NCBI RefSeq assembly: GCF_021432085.1 | Contig: NZ_CP090366.1 | Span: forward strand, 2,604,001-2,668,000 | From: Stutzerimonas kunmingensis | GTDB lineage: Bacteria > Pseudomonadota > Gammaproteobacteria > Pseudomonadales > Pseudomonadaceae | DNA length: 64,000 nt | Direction: 5' to 3' | Part shown: positions 40,216-49,386 of the stretch, piece by piece | How positions within the stretch are numbered: position 1 is the first letter of the stretch | Layout: every line of letters begins with the position of its first letter | Notes under the pieces: model-generated | Seen by the model: only the letters and a program-made list of their open reading frames with translations | The model's database searches: none | What the model was told of the DNA's origin: nothing | Program-made: the position numbers and the translations under genes

Positions 40216-41175
40216 TCAGCTGGCAAAGCGACGGGCAAGGAAGTCCAGTAGCAGCGTATTCACCCTCCCCGCCTGTTCGTTCTGGATCCAGTGGCCACAC
40301 GGCGCCAGTTCGTGTCGTTCCAGATCCGGCACCCATTCCGGCATCTTCTTCAGCGTGTAGGCCTCGAGCTCACCAACCGGGTCATGGTCGCCGATCAAAA
40401 ACATGGTCGGCTGCGTGATCTTGCGCCCCTGCAGTGGCTCGGTAACCTGCCAGTTGCGTTCGAAGTTGCGATACCAGTTCAGCGCACCGCGAAAACCGTG
40501 CTCGGCGAACGTCTGCCGATACACCGCCAGATCGTCTTCCGAGCACCAGTCGGGCAACGGCCCCGGCTGCATGCCGTCCTCGAACAAGGTGCCGTCAGCA
40601 GGCTTGTTCTGCAGCAACAGGTTCCTTTCCTGGTAATACATCAACAGGCGCAGGGTACGATCAATGTCGGCATCCAGTTCACGCTCGGCGCGACCGGGCT
40701 GCTGGAAATAGAGGATGTAGTTGAATCGATCACCGCTGGCTTCGCGCATGATTTCGGTCGCGGGCCGCCGCGGTCTTCCGGCGAAGGGCACCGACATGGT
40801 CACCAGCGCGGTGACCCGCTCCGGCTCCAGCAACGCGAGATACCAGGCGACCATTGCGCCCCAGTCGTGCCCGATTAGCGCCACCTGCCGGTGACCGAAA
40901 TGATCCATGGCCGCACGAACGTCCCCACACAGCGTCAGCACATCGTAGGCCGAGACGTCCACTGGCGCGCTGCTGAGCCCGTAACCACGCATCTCGGGAA
41001 CGAACACGCGATAACCAGCCGCCACCAGTGAATCGATCTGATTGCGCCAGGAATACCAACACTCGGGGAAGCCATGCAGCAGCCAAACAGGCCTGCCCGC
41101 TTCGGGTCCGGCGCTATAAAGACTGAGGGATATACCGTTCAGGTCGAGCTGGAAATGGTCCGCTGTACTGTTCAT
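40216..41175 (-). CDS. Alpha/beta hydrolase, epoxide-hydrolase-like
   Basis: 319 residues. Oxyanion motif HGFP (34-37), nucleophile Asp104 in GHDWGA, a further acid in GDHDPVGE and catalytic His in CGHWIQNEQ are those of soluble epoxide hydrolases or haloalkane-dehalogenase relatives. Asp as nucleophile excludes an ordinary esterase. The substrate is unknown. Its start codon and Shine-Dalgarno are held in a 10-bp hairpin. It follows uppP on the same strand with a 93-bp gap. Confidence 0.85.
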   Translation of the reverse strand: MNSTADHFQLDLNGISLSLYSAGPEAGRPVWLLHGFPECWYSWRNQIDSLVAAGYRVFVPEMRGYGLSSAPVDVSAYDVLTLCGDVRAAMDHFGHRQVALIGHDWGAMVAWYLALLEPERVTALVTMSVPFAGRPRRPATEIMREASGDRFNYILYFQQPGRAERELDADIDRTLRLLMYYQERNLLLQNKPADGTLFEDGMQPGPLPDWCSEDDLAVYRQTFAEHGFRGALNWYRNFERNWQVTEPLQGRKITQPTMFLIGDHDPVGELEAYTLKKMPEWVPDLERHELAPCGHWIQNEQAGRVNTLLLDFLARRFAS

Positions 41176-41199
41176 GAGGCCTCCTGACTGGAGGCCTCA
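41175..41199 (-). promoter_or_regulatory. Hairpin enclosing the ribosome binding site and start of the hydrolase gene
   Basis: A perfect 10-bp stem (41175-41184 with 41190-41199) with a 5-nt loop. On the minus strand the 3' arm GGAGGCCTCA contains the Shine-Dalgarno and the A of the start codon. There is no T-run, so it is not an ordinary terminator for uppP. Translational control or coupling is inferred. Confidence 0.5.
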
Positions 41200-41268
41200 C
41201 TATGGCAAAGCCAGGCGCGCGTGTGCGCTGTATCAGCAGGGCGAAGGCCGCGACATCCCGCCGATGGA

Positions 41269-42099
41269 TCAGCCCTGGGCGCTGGCCCAGTCGATCAGGC
41301 CGAACTGCCAGGTAGCCAGAATCAGCAGGCCGAAGCCGATCCGGTACCAGGCGAACGCCGCGTAGCTGTGATTGCCGATGAACTTGAGCAGCGCCCGCAC
41401 TGCAAGCATCGCGAAGATGAACGAGGTGACGAATCCGACCGCGAACACGGCGAAATCGCCCGGCTGAAAGAGCTCGCGGTACTTGTAGCCGGAGTACACC
41501 GCCGCGCCGACCATGGTCGGCATGGCCAGAAAGAACGAAAACTCGGTAGCCGCCTTGCGCGACAGGCCGAACAGCAGGCCGCCAATGATGGTCGAGCCTG
41601 ACCGCGAGGTGCCGGGCACCAGTGCCAGGCACTGGGCGAAGCCGACTTTCAGTGCCAGTGCCCAGTTCATGTCGTCGACGGTTTCGGCACGAATGATGTG
41701 ATCACGCCGTTCGGCCCAGAGCATCACGACACCGCCGATCACCAGCGCGGTGGCTACGGTGATGGGGTTGAACAGGTATTCGTGAATCAGGTCGGCAAAA
41801 GCGACACCGAGGACAACTGCAGGCATGAAGGCGATCAGCAGGTTCAAGGTGAACTTCTGCGCCTGAGACTCCTTGGGCAGGCCAATCACTACGTCCAGGA
41901 TCTTGCGCCGATACTCCCAGATCACCGCGAGAATTGCCCCGAGCTGAATGATGATGTTGAAGGCCAGCGCCCGCTCGCCACCAAAACCGATCAGGTCCGC
42001 AACAATGATCTGGTGACCGGTACTGGATACCGGCAGAAACTCGGTTACACCCTCGACCACGCCCAGAATCAACGCCTGAATCGCAACCCAAAGATCCAT
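41269..42099 (-). CDS. uppP: Undecaprenyl-diphosphatase UppP (BacA)
   Basis: 276 residues, with eight or so membrane segments. The two catalytic regions are visible: [22 protein letters not shown] (residues 8-29) and PGTSRSGST. It recycles the undecaprenyl carrier for peptidoglycan and polysaccharide synthesis and gives bacitracin resistance when abundant. Start MDLWVAIQ at 42099 is standard. Confidence 0.95.
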   Translation of the reverse strand: MDLWVAIQALILGVVEGVTEFLPVSSTGHQIIVADLIGFGGERALAFNIIIQLGAILAVIWEYRRKILDVVIGLPKESQAQKFTLNLLIAFMPAVVLGVAFADLIHEYLFNPITVATALVIGGVVMLWAERRDHIIRAETVDDMNWALALKVGFAQCLALVPGTSRSGSTIIGGLLFGLSRKAATEFSFFLAMPTMVGAAVYSGYKYRELFQPGDFAVFAVGFVTSFIFAMLAVRALLKFIGNHSYAAFAWYRIGFGLLILATWQFGLIDWASAQG

Positions 42100-42224
42100 C
42101 TATTCCCCTAAAGCGATGCAGCCCATCGCGACTCAATGCAACCAAGGTATATGTCAGAAAGCCATCTGGCCGGCTGTTCTGACTCGTTCGAGAGAACTAA
42201 ATTCCTCTGCAAACGAAACGGGGC

Positions 42225-42251
42225 TCATTTTTAGCCACGGGCGGCCGAAAA
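42225..42251 (+). promoter_or_regulatory. Candidate FliA (sigma-28) promoter of the chemoreceptor gene
   Basis: TCATTTTT, 11 bp, GCCGAAAA; the -10 matches GCCGATAA at 7 of 8 and the spacing is exact, while the -35 is weak (5 of 8). Chemoreceptor genes are commonly FliA-dependent. Confidence 0.4.
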
Positions 42252-42362
42252 GCTATACAGGGTGCCGCGAAACGACCGCATTCAGAAGGTCGACAGCGGC
42301 GCGACAGACCCACCGATCAGCCAGAACAAAACGATAAGAAAGTCCCATCAGGAGCCCTATTC

Positions 42363-43997
42363 ATGAATCTGCTGCGAAACGTTCCCATTAGCAAGCGCCT
42401 CTGGCTGATCCCCGTGGTCGCCGTCTTCATGCTGTTCATCCTCGGCATGCTGATGATTCAGCAGGTCCGCTCCGATTTGTATCGTGGCAAGCAGGAGGCA
42501 ACTCGGAACATAGTCGAGGCTGCATCCGGCGTACTCGAGTACTACCGGGCACAGGAAACCAGTGGCGCCATGACCACGAGTGAAGCCCAGAAGGCGGCCA
42601 TGGAGCAGATCCGCCTGCTGCGCTACGACGGTCAGGACTATTACTGGATCAACGACCTCGGCCCGACCATGATCATGCATCCTATGCAGCCGAAGCTGGA
42701 CGGCCAGGACCTGTCGAAGATCAAGGATCCGGACGGCAAGGAACTGTTCAACGAGATGGTCAAGATCGCCCAGCGGGACGGGGCTGGTCTGGTCGACTAC
42801 ATGTGGGCCAAGCCCGGTGAGGCAGATCCGGTGCCGAAGATCTCCTACGTGCAGTTGTTCAAGCCTTGGGGCTGGATCATCGGCTCGGGCATCTACGTGG
42901 ACGATGTCGAGCAGGAATTCTGGAACTATCTGACTCGTTTCTCCCTGATCGGCCTCTTTATCTCGGCAATCATGGCCGTGCTGGTGGCGATCCTGATCCG
43001 CAGCATCGTGCGCCCCCTGCGCCACACCATGTCGGCGATGGCGAATATCGCCAGTGGCGAAGCCGATCTGACGCGTACTCTGGATGTATCCGGCAACGAC
43101 GAGCTGAGCACCCTTGGCCGTGACTTCAACCGCTTCACCCAGAAACTGCGCACCGTGGTCGGTCAGCTGTTCGAGACAGCCGGCGCGCTGGATCAATCCT
43201 CCCGTTCGCTGAGCCACCTTTCCGGTCAGGCCCATGAGCAGAGCCAGCAGCAGATGCTGCAAATGGAGCAGGTCGCCACCGCCGTCAACGAAGTCACCTA
43301 CGCCGTACAGGAAGTCGCGAAGAACGCCGAGCATGCCTCCAGCGAAGTCGGCAACGCCGAAAATCAGGCGGGCCAGGGTCAGCGCAATATCGAAACGAGC
43401 CTGCAGCAGATCGACGAGCTTTCCGCGACCATCGGCCAGGCCGTCGACGTGATTCAGTCACTGGCTGATGAAACCACCAAGATCGGTTCGGTACTGGAAG
43501 TGATCGGCTCGATCGCCGAGCAGACCAACCTGCTCGCACTCAATGCCGCGATCGAAGCTGCCCGAGCCGGTGAACAGGGCCGCGGTTTCGCCGTGGTGGC
43601 CGACGAGGTTCGTCTGCTGGCGCAGCGTACGCAGCAATCGACTGCCGAGATACATAGCATGATCGAACGCCTGCAGAAGAACTCCGGCGCTGCGGTAAAC
43701 GTGATCATGGAAAGCAATCGCGCCTCCCAGCTCACCGTAGAGCAAGCCAGCCAGGCCGGCGAGAGCCTTGGCGAAATTGCCCAGGCGCTGCGCAACCTCT
43801 CAGGCCTGAACGCATCAATCGCCAGTGCCACGCTACAACAGTCCCACGTGGTCGAGGACATCAACCAGAACGTGACCCAGGCGGCCGGGCTGGCGCAGGA
43901 AAGCACCCTGGCTGCCGAGCAGTCCAGTGAAGCTGGTAAGCGCCTTGGCGAACTCGCCGATCAGCTGAATCGTCTGCTGAGCCAGTTCAAGGTCTGA
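42363..43997 (+). CDS. Methyl-accepting chemotaxis protein with single-Cache sensor
   Basis: 544 residues. Membrane helix about 14-34, periplasmic sCache_2-like domain about 35-190 ([20 protein letters not shown]), second helix about 192-212, HAMP to about 267, then the signalling coiled coil with the conserved hairpin [20 protein letters not shown]. sCache_2 chemoreceptors often sense small organic acids such as pyruvate or acetate. No C-terminal CheR-binding pentapeptide. aggag precedes the start. Confidence 0.92.
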   Translation: MNLLRNVPISKRLWLIPVVAVFMLFILGMLMIQQVRSDLYRGKQEATRNIVEAASGVLEYYRAQETSGAMTTSEAQKAAMEQIRLLRYDGQDYYWINDLGPTMIMHPMQPKLDGQDLSKIKDPDGKELFNEMVKIAQRDGAGLVDYMWAKPGEADPVPKISYVQLFKPWGWIIGSGIYVDDVEQEFWNYLTRFSLIGLFISAIMAVLVAILIRSIVRPLRHTMSAMANIASGEADLTRTLDVSGNDELSTLGRDFNRFTQKLRTVVGQLFETAGALDQSSRSLSHLSGQAHEQSQQQMLQMEQVATAVNEVTYAVQEVAKNAEHASSEVGNAENQAGQGQRNIETSLQQIDELSATIGQAVDVIQSLADETTKIGSVLEVIGSIAEQTNLLALNAAIEAARAGEQGRGFAVVADEVRLLAQRTQQSTAEIHSMIERLQKNSGAAVNVIMESNRASQLTVEQASQAGESLGEIAQALRNLSGLNASIASATLQQSHVVEDINQNVTQAAGLAQESTLAAEQSSEAGKRLGELADQLNRLLSQFKV

Positions 43998-44007
43998 TAA
44001 ACCCTTT

Positions 44008-44040
44008 GCCTGCGGCCCGCCAGATGAGCAGGCCGCAGGC
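44008..44040 (+). terminator. Hairpin after the chemoreceptor gene
   Basis: A perfect 10-bp stem gcctgcggcc (44008-44017) with 44031-44040 and a 13-nt loop, just past the stop codon. No T-run follows. Confidence 0.5.
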
Positions 44041-44109
44041 ACTTCGACGAAGCAGGCGCCCCGCCCCACGCTCCATCGCGGAGCACGCCCTTAGAGATTC
44101 GATACATTT

Positions 44110-44144
44110 CCCGTCGCGACAGGTTGTCGCACGGGATTTTTTTT
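44110..44144 (+). terminator. Strong rho-independent terminator with eight T
   Basis: CCCGT/ACGGG and GCGACA/TGTCGC pair with one bulged C and a 3-nt loop, then A and eight T (44137-44144). It lies 110 bp after the chemoreceptor stop, with another hairpin in between, so it may end the chemoreceptor mRNA or a small RNA. Confidence 0.8.
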
Positions 44145-44400
44145 GCGGCCCGCGCCGATTCCCTCACGCTGCGCATGGCGTTGCGAAGTTTTTCAATATT
44201 TACAGGGAGTTAGCTCAAAAGTACTAAGCCGACTCGACCAGGCGTCAACGTTATACTTTTGGCTAATTGCAAAGCCCTTCAAATTTTTTCGAACTCGCAT
44301 GTGACTCGTCAGTCCTCTGGGTACATCAACTGCAATGTAAGGCCAACGCCAACGAGCTTGGCTGCAGGTATTTTGGGTATCACACAGAGAGACATGCCCC
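44145..44400. other. AT-rich intergenic region, likely promoter
   Basis: This stretch is clearly more AT-rich than its surroundings, especially 44180-44310. A good -10 hexamer (TATACT, 44252-44257) is present with only a weak -35, which would suit the stationary-phase sigma factor. No gene is evident. Confidence 0.4.
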
Positions 44401-44670
44401 ATGCACACCCCGCTGCGTATCAATGAAGCCCTTTTGATCACCGACCGCGCGTTCAAGCCCTTCCAGTGCGTTGCCTGGACGCTGCCCGAAGGAAACGGTG
44501 AAGTCAGCATCACCGTCGTCGACCGCGACGAGGCCCGTCTGCTAGGCCGCTGCAAGATGTCCAGCAGCGTGTTCACCGACCCCGTGAAGCTCGGCGAAAC
44601 CCTGGAACAGACTCGCGCGCAGCTGAGCCGCGACGGCGCGCATCTGTCGCCCTGGCACATGCCAGAGTAA
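44401..44670 (+). CDS. Conserved hypothetical protein
   Basis: 89 residues (MHTPLRINEALLITDRAFKP). It looks like a soluble mixed alpha/beta protein; I cannot assign a domain. agagag precedes the ATG, the coding bias is normal, and a terminator follows, which supports a real monocistronic gene. Confidence 0.65.
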   Translation: MHTPLRINEALLITDRAFKPFQCVAWTLPEGNGEVSITVVDRDEARLLGRCKMSSSVFTDPVKLGETLEQTRAQLSRDGAHLSPWHMPE

Positions 44671-44688
44671 CCATGGCTTGCAACGAAC

Positions 44689-44720
44689 AAAGGCCTGCGG
44701 CAGTGCCCCAGGCCTTTTTT
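44689..44720 (+). terminator. Rho-independent terminator after the 89-residue gene
   Basis: aaaggcctg (44689-44697) pairs with caggccttt (44709-44717), followed by more T. Confidence 0.85.
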
Positions 44721-44811
44721 CATGCCCCGAATTCGGCTACGCCAACTGCTCTACTGATCCATTCGCGTGTTTAACGGTCCTAAACAGCAACACGTGAAAC
44801 AGGAGAAGCTC

Positions 44812-45093
44812 ATGAAAGGTGCAGAAGCGTACGTCAACGATCAATGGCAAAGCTGCGGCCTCGCCGACCTTGCGCAAGAGCCGGGCGCCCATACCGTCAC
44901 ACTGCACTTCATCGTGCCGCGAGATGCCCAGATGCCGGGCCTGATCACGCATATAGGCGAAATCGCACAGCGGCACCTGAGCGACTTCTATGACGGTCGA
45001 GCCGTCAGCCACAAGCCCGCAATCGGCTCGGTGGTGGGCGACGGCAGCGGTGACGGAATTAACCTGGAATTCGAGATAGCAGCCGCGCGCTGA
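44812..45093 (+). CDS. Hypothetical protein
   Basis: 93 residues from ATG 44812, chosen because aggag lies 7 nt upstream. Soluble, acidic, no recognised motif. I do not recognise the family. It lies 74 bp before the YetF-like gene and could be co-transcribed with it. Confidence 0.6.
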   Translation: MKGAEAYVNDQWQSCGLADLAQEPGAHTVTLHFIVPRDAQMPGLITHIGEIAQRHLSDFYDGRAVSHKPAIGSVVGDGSGDGINLEFEIAAAR

Positions 45094-45167
45094 CCCTGGT
45101 GGACGTCGGCGTCAGCTAAAGCCGAGCTTGAAGAAATCGCACCGAATGCCTGGAAGGACGATCCAAG

Positions 45168-45860
45168 ATGACCCCCTTTGACATGCAGCGCATGCTTCTG
45201 CACGAATTTCCCTTGATGTTCGTCGCCGAAGTCGCCCTGCGGGCACTGCTGGCCTTCGTTGCCGTATTCGTCTTTCTCAAGGTCAGCGGCCGTCGCGGCA
45301 TTCGCCAGCTTTCGGTATTCGAGCTGGTGATCATCCTGACCCTCGGCTCGGCCGCAGGCGACGTTTCATTCTACGAAGACGTGCCGTTGCTGCCAGTGGC
45401 GGCGGTGTTCGCCACCCTGCTGGCGCTGTACCGCCTCACCGTGTTCTTCATGAATCGCAGCCCGCGATTCGAAGCCTGGCTCGAAGGCCATCCAGTCACC
45501 ATTATTCGCGATGGCATCTATGAGCTGCGCAGCCTCGACAGCCTGAACATTTCTGCCGATGAATTCTTCATGGAGCTGCGCCAGCAAGGGGTCGAGCATC
45601 TTGGCCAGGTCAGGCTCGGCATTCTCGAGAACGATGGCAACGTCAGCCTGTTCTTCCATGAGGACCACGCGGTACGCCCTGGATTATCCGTCCTCCCGCC
45701 GGAGTACCGACCGGTCTTCCGCCAGGTTCCGGCGGCCGGTATGTACGCCTGCAGCCGCTGCGGTTTTCCCCAGGCGCTGGAGAGCCAGCAAAGCCAACAA
45801 TGCCCGCGGTGTTCCAATCCAACCTGGTCGAAGGCGCTTTCCACACAGAGATCGCGCTGA
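45168..45860 (+). CDS. DUF421/YetF-family membrane protein with C-terminal zinc ribbon
   Basis: 230 residues. Three N-terminal membrane helices (about 15-100), then the conserved cytoplasmic DUF421 domain (VTIIRDGIYELRSLDSLNISADEFFMELRQQG in the middle). The C-terminus adds two CxxC pairs (CSRCG and CPRCS, 17 residues apart), a probable zinc ribbon not present in ordinary YetF/YcaP proteins. Function of the family is largely unknown. ggacg precedes the start. Confidence 0.8.
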   Translation: MTPFDMQRMLLHEFPLMFVAEVALRALLAFVAVFVFLKVSGRRGIRQLSVFELVIILTLGSAAGDVSFYEDVPLLPVAAVFATLLALYRLTVFFMNRSPRFEAWLEGHPVTIIRDGIYELRSLDSLNISADEFFMELRQQGVEHLGQVRLGILENDGNVSLFFHEDHAVRPGLSVLPPEYRPVFRQVPAAGMYACSRCGFPQALESQQSQQCPRCSNPTWSKALSTQRSR

Positions 45861-45962
45861 TACACGGTCAGAACCGCCATCCTGCTGGCCGGTCAGTTGT
45901 TAGAGGCGCCGGAATTCGCTTCCTGGATACGCCTTCTCTACTCACTGCAGCAGGAGCACACC

Positions 45963-46127
45963 ATGCTTGGCGACTATTCATCGATCAACGATCACCTCGA
46001 CACCGCGCGCAAACATGCCGATCAGGCTGAAACCGAAGCCAAACCCGAGCTCTATCGCGAAGCCATCGACGAGCTGGTCGCAGCCATTCGATTGCTGATG
46101 CGCAACAGCAACGAAAAGGACAGTTGA
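45963..46127 (+). CDS. Small hypothetical protein
   Basis: 54 residues (MLGDYSSINDHLDTARKHADQ), from ATG 45963 with caggag 6 nt upstream. Predicted to be mostly helical and charged. No family recognised. A hairpin (46141-46166, arms CCTCGCCGG) follows without a T-run. Confidence 0.6.
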   Translation: MLGDYSSINDHLDTARKHADQAETEAKPELYREAIDELVAAIRLLMRNSNEKDS

Positions 46128-46187
46128 GCCCATCCAAAAGCCTCGCCGGTAGCTACCCCGGCGAGGCCATAGCGGGAACGGTTATAC

Positions 46188-47288
46188 ATGCGCAACGACA
46201 CCCTGATGGACGACCCGGTGCTCCTGGCCGAGGGCACTCGCCCTGTTCCTGCCGATGAGACCGGCGACACCGGTACGCTACTGTGTCCAACACTGCCGCC
46301 GGACCTGCATTACGTCGATGATTCCCAGCCGGGCATTCGCCGCAGGCGACTGCGCGGCAAGTTCGTCTACTTCGAGCCGAACGGCGAGCGCATTCGCGAC
46401 GAGGAGGAAATTCGTCGCATCAACAAGCTGGCGATCCCACCCGCTTATCGTGACGTATGGATATGCCCGGATGCTCAAGGGCATCTTCAGGCGACCGGGC
46501 GCGACGCCCGTGGACGGAAGCAATACCGCTATCACACACGTTGGCGAGAGATTCGCGACAGCGACAAGTACGAACGAATGCTCGAGTTCGGTGAAGCCTT
46601 GCCGAAACTGCGCCGCGATCTGGAAAAACACCTGGCTAGACCCGGCATGGCGCGTGAGAAGGTCATGGCCCTGGTGGTCATGTTGCTGGAGTCGACCCTG
46701 ATCCGGATCGGCAACTTGCGCTATGCGAGGGACAACCGATCCTACGGGCTGACGACCCTGCGTACGCGTCACGTGGATGTCAAAGGCACCTCGATCCGCT
46801 TCCACTTTCGAGGCAAGAGCGGCGTGGAGCACGAAGTCACCCTGCGCGACCGTCGGTTGGCCAGGCTGATGCGCAGCTGCATGGAGCTGCCGGGCCAGCA
46901 GCTGTTTCAGTACCTGGATGAAGATGGTCAGCGCCGCGCGGTCAGCTCCAACGACGTGAACCTATATCTTCGCGAAATGACCGGTCTCGACTTCACCGCC
47001 AAGGACTATCGCACCTGGGCCGGAAGCGCGCTGGCACTGGAACGGCTACGCAAGCTGGACGCATCCACGGAAGCCGTCGCCAAGCAGAATCTGGTCGAGA
47101 CGGTGAAGCAGGTCGCCAGCCAGCTGGGCAACACCCCTGCGGTCTGCCGCCAGTGCTACATCCACCCGGCGATTCTGCAAGCCTTCAGCGCAGGCGAGCT
47201 GGCTGATGTGCGCGCCGCGCGCAAACGCAAGTGGCTCAGCGCCGAAGAGGTTGCGTTGCTGGCTTTTCTCCGCAAAGCGGCGGGCTGA
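46188..47288 (+). CDS. DNA topoisomerase IB
   Basis: 366 residues. A bacterial/poxvirus-type topoisomerase IB that relaxes supercoils through a 3'-phosphotyrosine. The catalytic set is visible: Arg173 (LIRIGN), Lys210 (FRGKSG), Arg285 (DYRTW) and nucleophile Tyr324 (CRQCYIHP). Start at 46188, MRNDTLMDDP; the first 40 residues are poorly conserved, so a slightly later start is possible. Converges on the diguanylate cyclase gene. Confidence 0.9.
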   Translation: MRNDTLMDDPVLLAEGTRPVPADETGDTGTLLCPTLPPDLHYVDDSQPGIRRRRLRGKFVYFEPNGERIRDEEEIRRINKLAIPPAYRDVWICPDAQGHLQATGRDARGRKQYRYHTRWREIRDSDKYERMLEFGEALPKLRRDLEKHLARPGMAREKVMALVVMLLESTLIRIGNLRYARDNRSYGLTTLRTRHVDVKGTSIRFHFRGKSGVEHEVTLRDRRLARLMRSCMELPGQQLFQYLDEDGQRRAVSSNDVNLYLREMTGLDFTAKDYRTWAGSALALERLRKLDASTEAVAKQNLVETVKQVASQLGNTPAVCRQCYIHPAILQAFSAGELADVRAARKRKWLSAEEVALLAFLRKAAG

Positions 47289-47292
47289 CGCG

Positions 47293-48255
47293 CTAGTGCT
47301 GATGCAATGTGACGCGATTGCGACCGGCCGCCTTCGATGCATAGAGCGCCGAATCGGCCCATTCGATCAGTTGCGCATGACTGTGGGTGGGGACGCTGAG
47401 GTCCGCAACACCCAGACTGATGGTGAAGCGAATGCGGTGCTGCTCGTGCTGAACCTCGTGGCTCTCCACCGCATGCCGCAAACGCTCCGCAAAGGTCATT
47501 GCACCCTGCTTGTCGGTATCCGGTAGCAACACCACGAACTCTTCACCGCCGTAGCGCCCAGCCACGTCCGAATCGCGCAGATTCTCGCGAATCAGCTCCG
47601 CGACCTGCTGAATCACGGTATCGCCGACCTGATGCCCATAGGTATCGTTGATCGCCTTGAAGTGGTCGATATCGAACATGACCAAAGCCGCCTGGCTGTC
47701 ATAGCGGCGATGACGAGCGTAATCCAGGCGGAGCATCTCTTCCCAGTGCCCGCGGTTGTAGAGCCCGGTCAACCGGTCAGTGCTGGACAGGCGCTGCAAC
47801 TCGGCATTCGCCGCCTGCAACTGGCGGCGGTTCACGGCGACATCGGTGACGTCATAGATGATCAGGCACACCTGGTCGATGCTGCCGTTGACGCCCTTGA
47901 GAGGCAGCAGCGTGGTGTTCTGGTACATGAAGTCTTCCAGCCCGGTGATCGGCTGGTAGTTCTTGAAGCGCAGCAGATAAGGGCGCTGCTCCCAGATGGT
48001 GAAAGATGGCGTACCGAGGGTCATCACGCTTTCCACCTTGCGGCGGAACCAGTCTTCATCGACTTCGGGAAACAGCGTGAAGAACGACCGATTGCGCGCA
48101 TTCTCCGGCTGCAAACCGGAACGGTTTTCCATGAAAGTGTTCCAGACCTCGACACGGTAGTCGCGGTCCAGCACGACGACGCCCACGTCGATGCTCTGGA
48201 CGATCGCCAGCAACCAGTGAAGCTCGTTCAACTCGGCAGAATTGCTCATGCTCAA
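47293..48255 (-). CDS. PAS-GGDEF diguanylate cyclase
   Basis: 320 residues. N-terminal PAS domain (about 10-140: SIDVGVVVLDRDYRVEVWN), then a GGDEF domain with active-site GGEEF (236-240) and an intact inhibitory RxxD (RDSD, 227-230) five residues earlier. It would make c-di-GMP with product inhibition. Its ATG overlaps the stop of the receiver-CheC gene (ATGA), so the two are translationally coupled and probably act together. Confidence 0.92.
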   Translation of the reverse strand: MSMSNSAELNELHWLLAIVQSIDVGVVVLDRDYRVEVWNTFMENRSGLQPENARNRSFFTLFPEVDEDWFRRKVESVMTLGTPSFTIWEQRPYLLRFKNYQPITGLEDFMYQNTTLLPLKGVNGSIDQVCLIIYDVTDVAVNRRQLQAANAELQRLSSTDRLTGLYNRGHWEEMLRLDYARHRRYDSQAALVMFDIDHFKAINDTYGHQVGDTVIQQVAELIRENLRDSDVAGRYGGEEFVVLLPDTDKQGAMTFAERLRHAVESHEVQHEQHRIRFTISLGVADLSVPTHSHAQLIEWADSALYASKAAGRNRVTLHQH

Positions 48256-49235
48256 TCCATCAGGTGGGCAAGCTTGCGCGTCAGCAGCTCGACCGAATCT
48301 TCCGTGAACAACAGCAGCAGGTCAAAGTGGATATCGTGCCCTTCCAGGCTGTAGCTGATTTCCACCGCCAGGGTCTTCTTCCATCGGGCACTATTGAGCC
48401 GGATCAGCTCGTCGATCGATGCGTGCTGCCCCAGCACCTGCGGGTGCCCCTGGGAAAACACCACTTCGATCTGCTCGGCGATTCCGCTGAGGCATGCGCT
48501 GATCAGCAGGCTCGACAGATCCAGGAGCATCTCCATCTCCAGGTAGTCCTGCCGCCGCATCAGACGTGCCATGTCGGCCACTTCGGAGTCATGGAACAGC
48601 AGCAGCGCCTCGCCTGCGATACCGCCACCGATGTAGCCCTGGCAGACGGCAGTCAACTTCTCGCCGCGCGCCGCATCGGCCAGCGCCATATGCAGCTCGC
48701 CGACTTCGAGAATATTTACATTGGGAATCGGCAACTGGATGAAGACACCCAGCACTCGCGCCAGGAGTGCGGCAGCCCGCCCCATGGCGATGTTGACCAC
48801 CTCACGAAAGGTATCGCGAAAACCGATCTTTTCCCCGGCGACCCTAGCGATCAGAGGCGAGACATCATCCAGCAGGCCAAGGCTCGCCAGCGTCTGGTGC
48901 AGGTGCACCGGATCGGCGGGCTTCTTGATGAAGGCCAGCGCGCCGAGGGCCAGGACACGGCGCACGGCCTCATCCTGAATGTCAGCGGAGATCACGATGG
49001 TCTTGCACTGCAGCCGTTCTTCGCGCAGCTGCGCGAGGACCTGATAACCATCCAGCTCGGGCATGGTGAGGTCGAGCAAGAGGACGTCGACGCCACCCTC
49101 GCGAACCTGCTCCAACGCCTCGAGGCCGGTGGCCGCCTGACTGACGTCGACCGGCCAACCGGCGGGCAGCGCTTGCAGAAGCTGCTTGCGCGCCAGCGCG
49201 GAGTCATCGCAGATCAAGAGGGAAATGGCAGACAT
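48252..49235 (-). CDS. Response regulator receiver fused to CheC-like domain
   Basis: 327 residues. Receiver domain 1-120 with acidic pair Asp10-Asp11, phosphoacceptor Asp55 and Lys104/105. The second half is CheC-like; one E-x2-N site is present (Glu145, Asn148) while the second appears degenerate (DLSSLLISACLSG). CheC proteins dephosphorylate CheY-type receivers, so it may be self-regulating or act on a partner. It heads a two-gene operon with the cyclase and has a hairpin right before its start. Confidence 0.85.
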   Translation of the reverse strand: MSAISLLICDDSALARKQLLQALPAGWPVDVSQAATGLEALEQVREGGVDVLLLDLTMPELDGYQVLAQLREERLQCKTIVISADIQDEAVRRVLALGALAFIKKPADPVHLHQTLASLGLLDDVSPLIARVAGEKIGFRDTFREVVNIAMGRAAALLARVLGVFIQLPIPNVNILEVGELHMALADAARGEKLTAVCQGYIGGGIAGEALLLFHDSEVADMARLMRRQDYLEMEMLLDLSSLLISACLSGIAEQIEVVFSQGHPQVLGQHASIDELIRLNSARWKKTLAVEISYSLEGHDIHFDLLLLFTEDSVELLTRKLAHLMD

Positions 49236-49243
49236 GTGGTACG

Positions 49244-49279
49244 AGCTCTCGTTGCCCGATTAACCTTGGCACGAGAGCT
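49244..49279 (-). promoter_or_regulatory. Leader hairpin before the receiver-CheC gene
   Basis: agctctcgt (49244-49252) pairs with acgagagct (49271-49279), extended by GCC/GGC past one bulge. It ends 8 nt before the ATG, where a Shine-Dalgarno would be. Confidence 0.4.
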
Positions 49280-49386
49280 TATCGCAGGAAAGGCGCGCTG
49301 TGCGCACCATGAAGGCAAAATAGTGGCATTTCACCTTAAAAACTGCCGAACGGCCCGGCGGTGCTGCTCCGTCGGGCTGTCTCGGC

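Noticed and set aside
46141-46166. Hairpin CCTCGCCGG/CCGGCGAGG as a terminator
   Set aside because: No T-run follows and it is close to the next gene; noted only as a hairpin.
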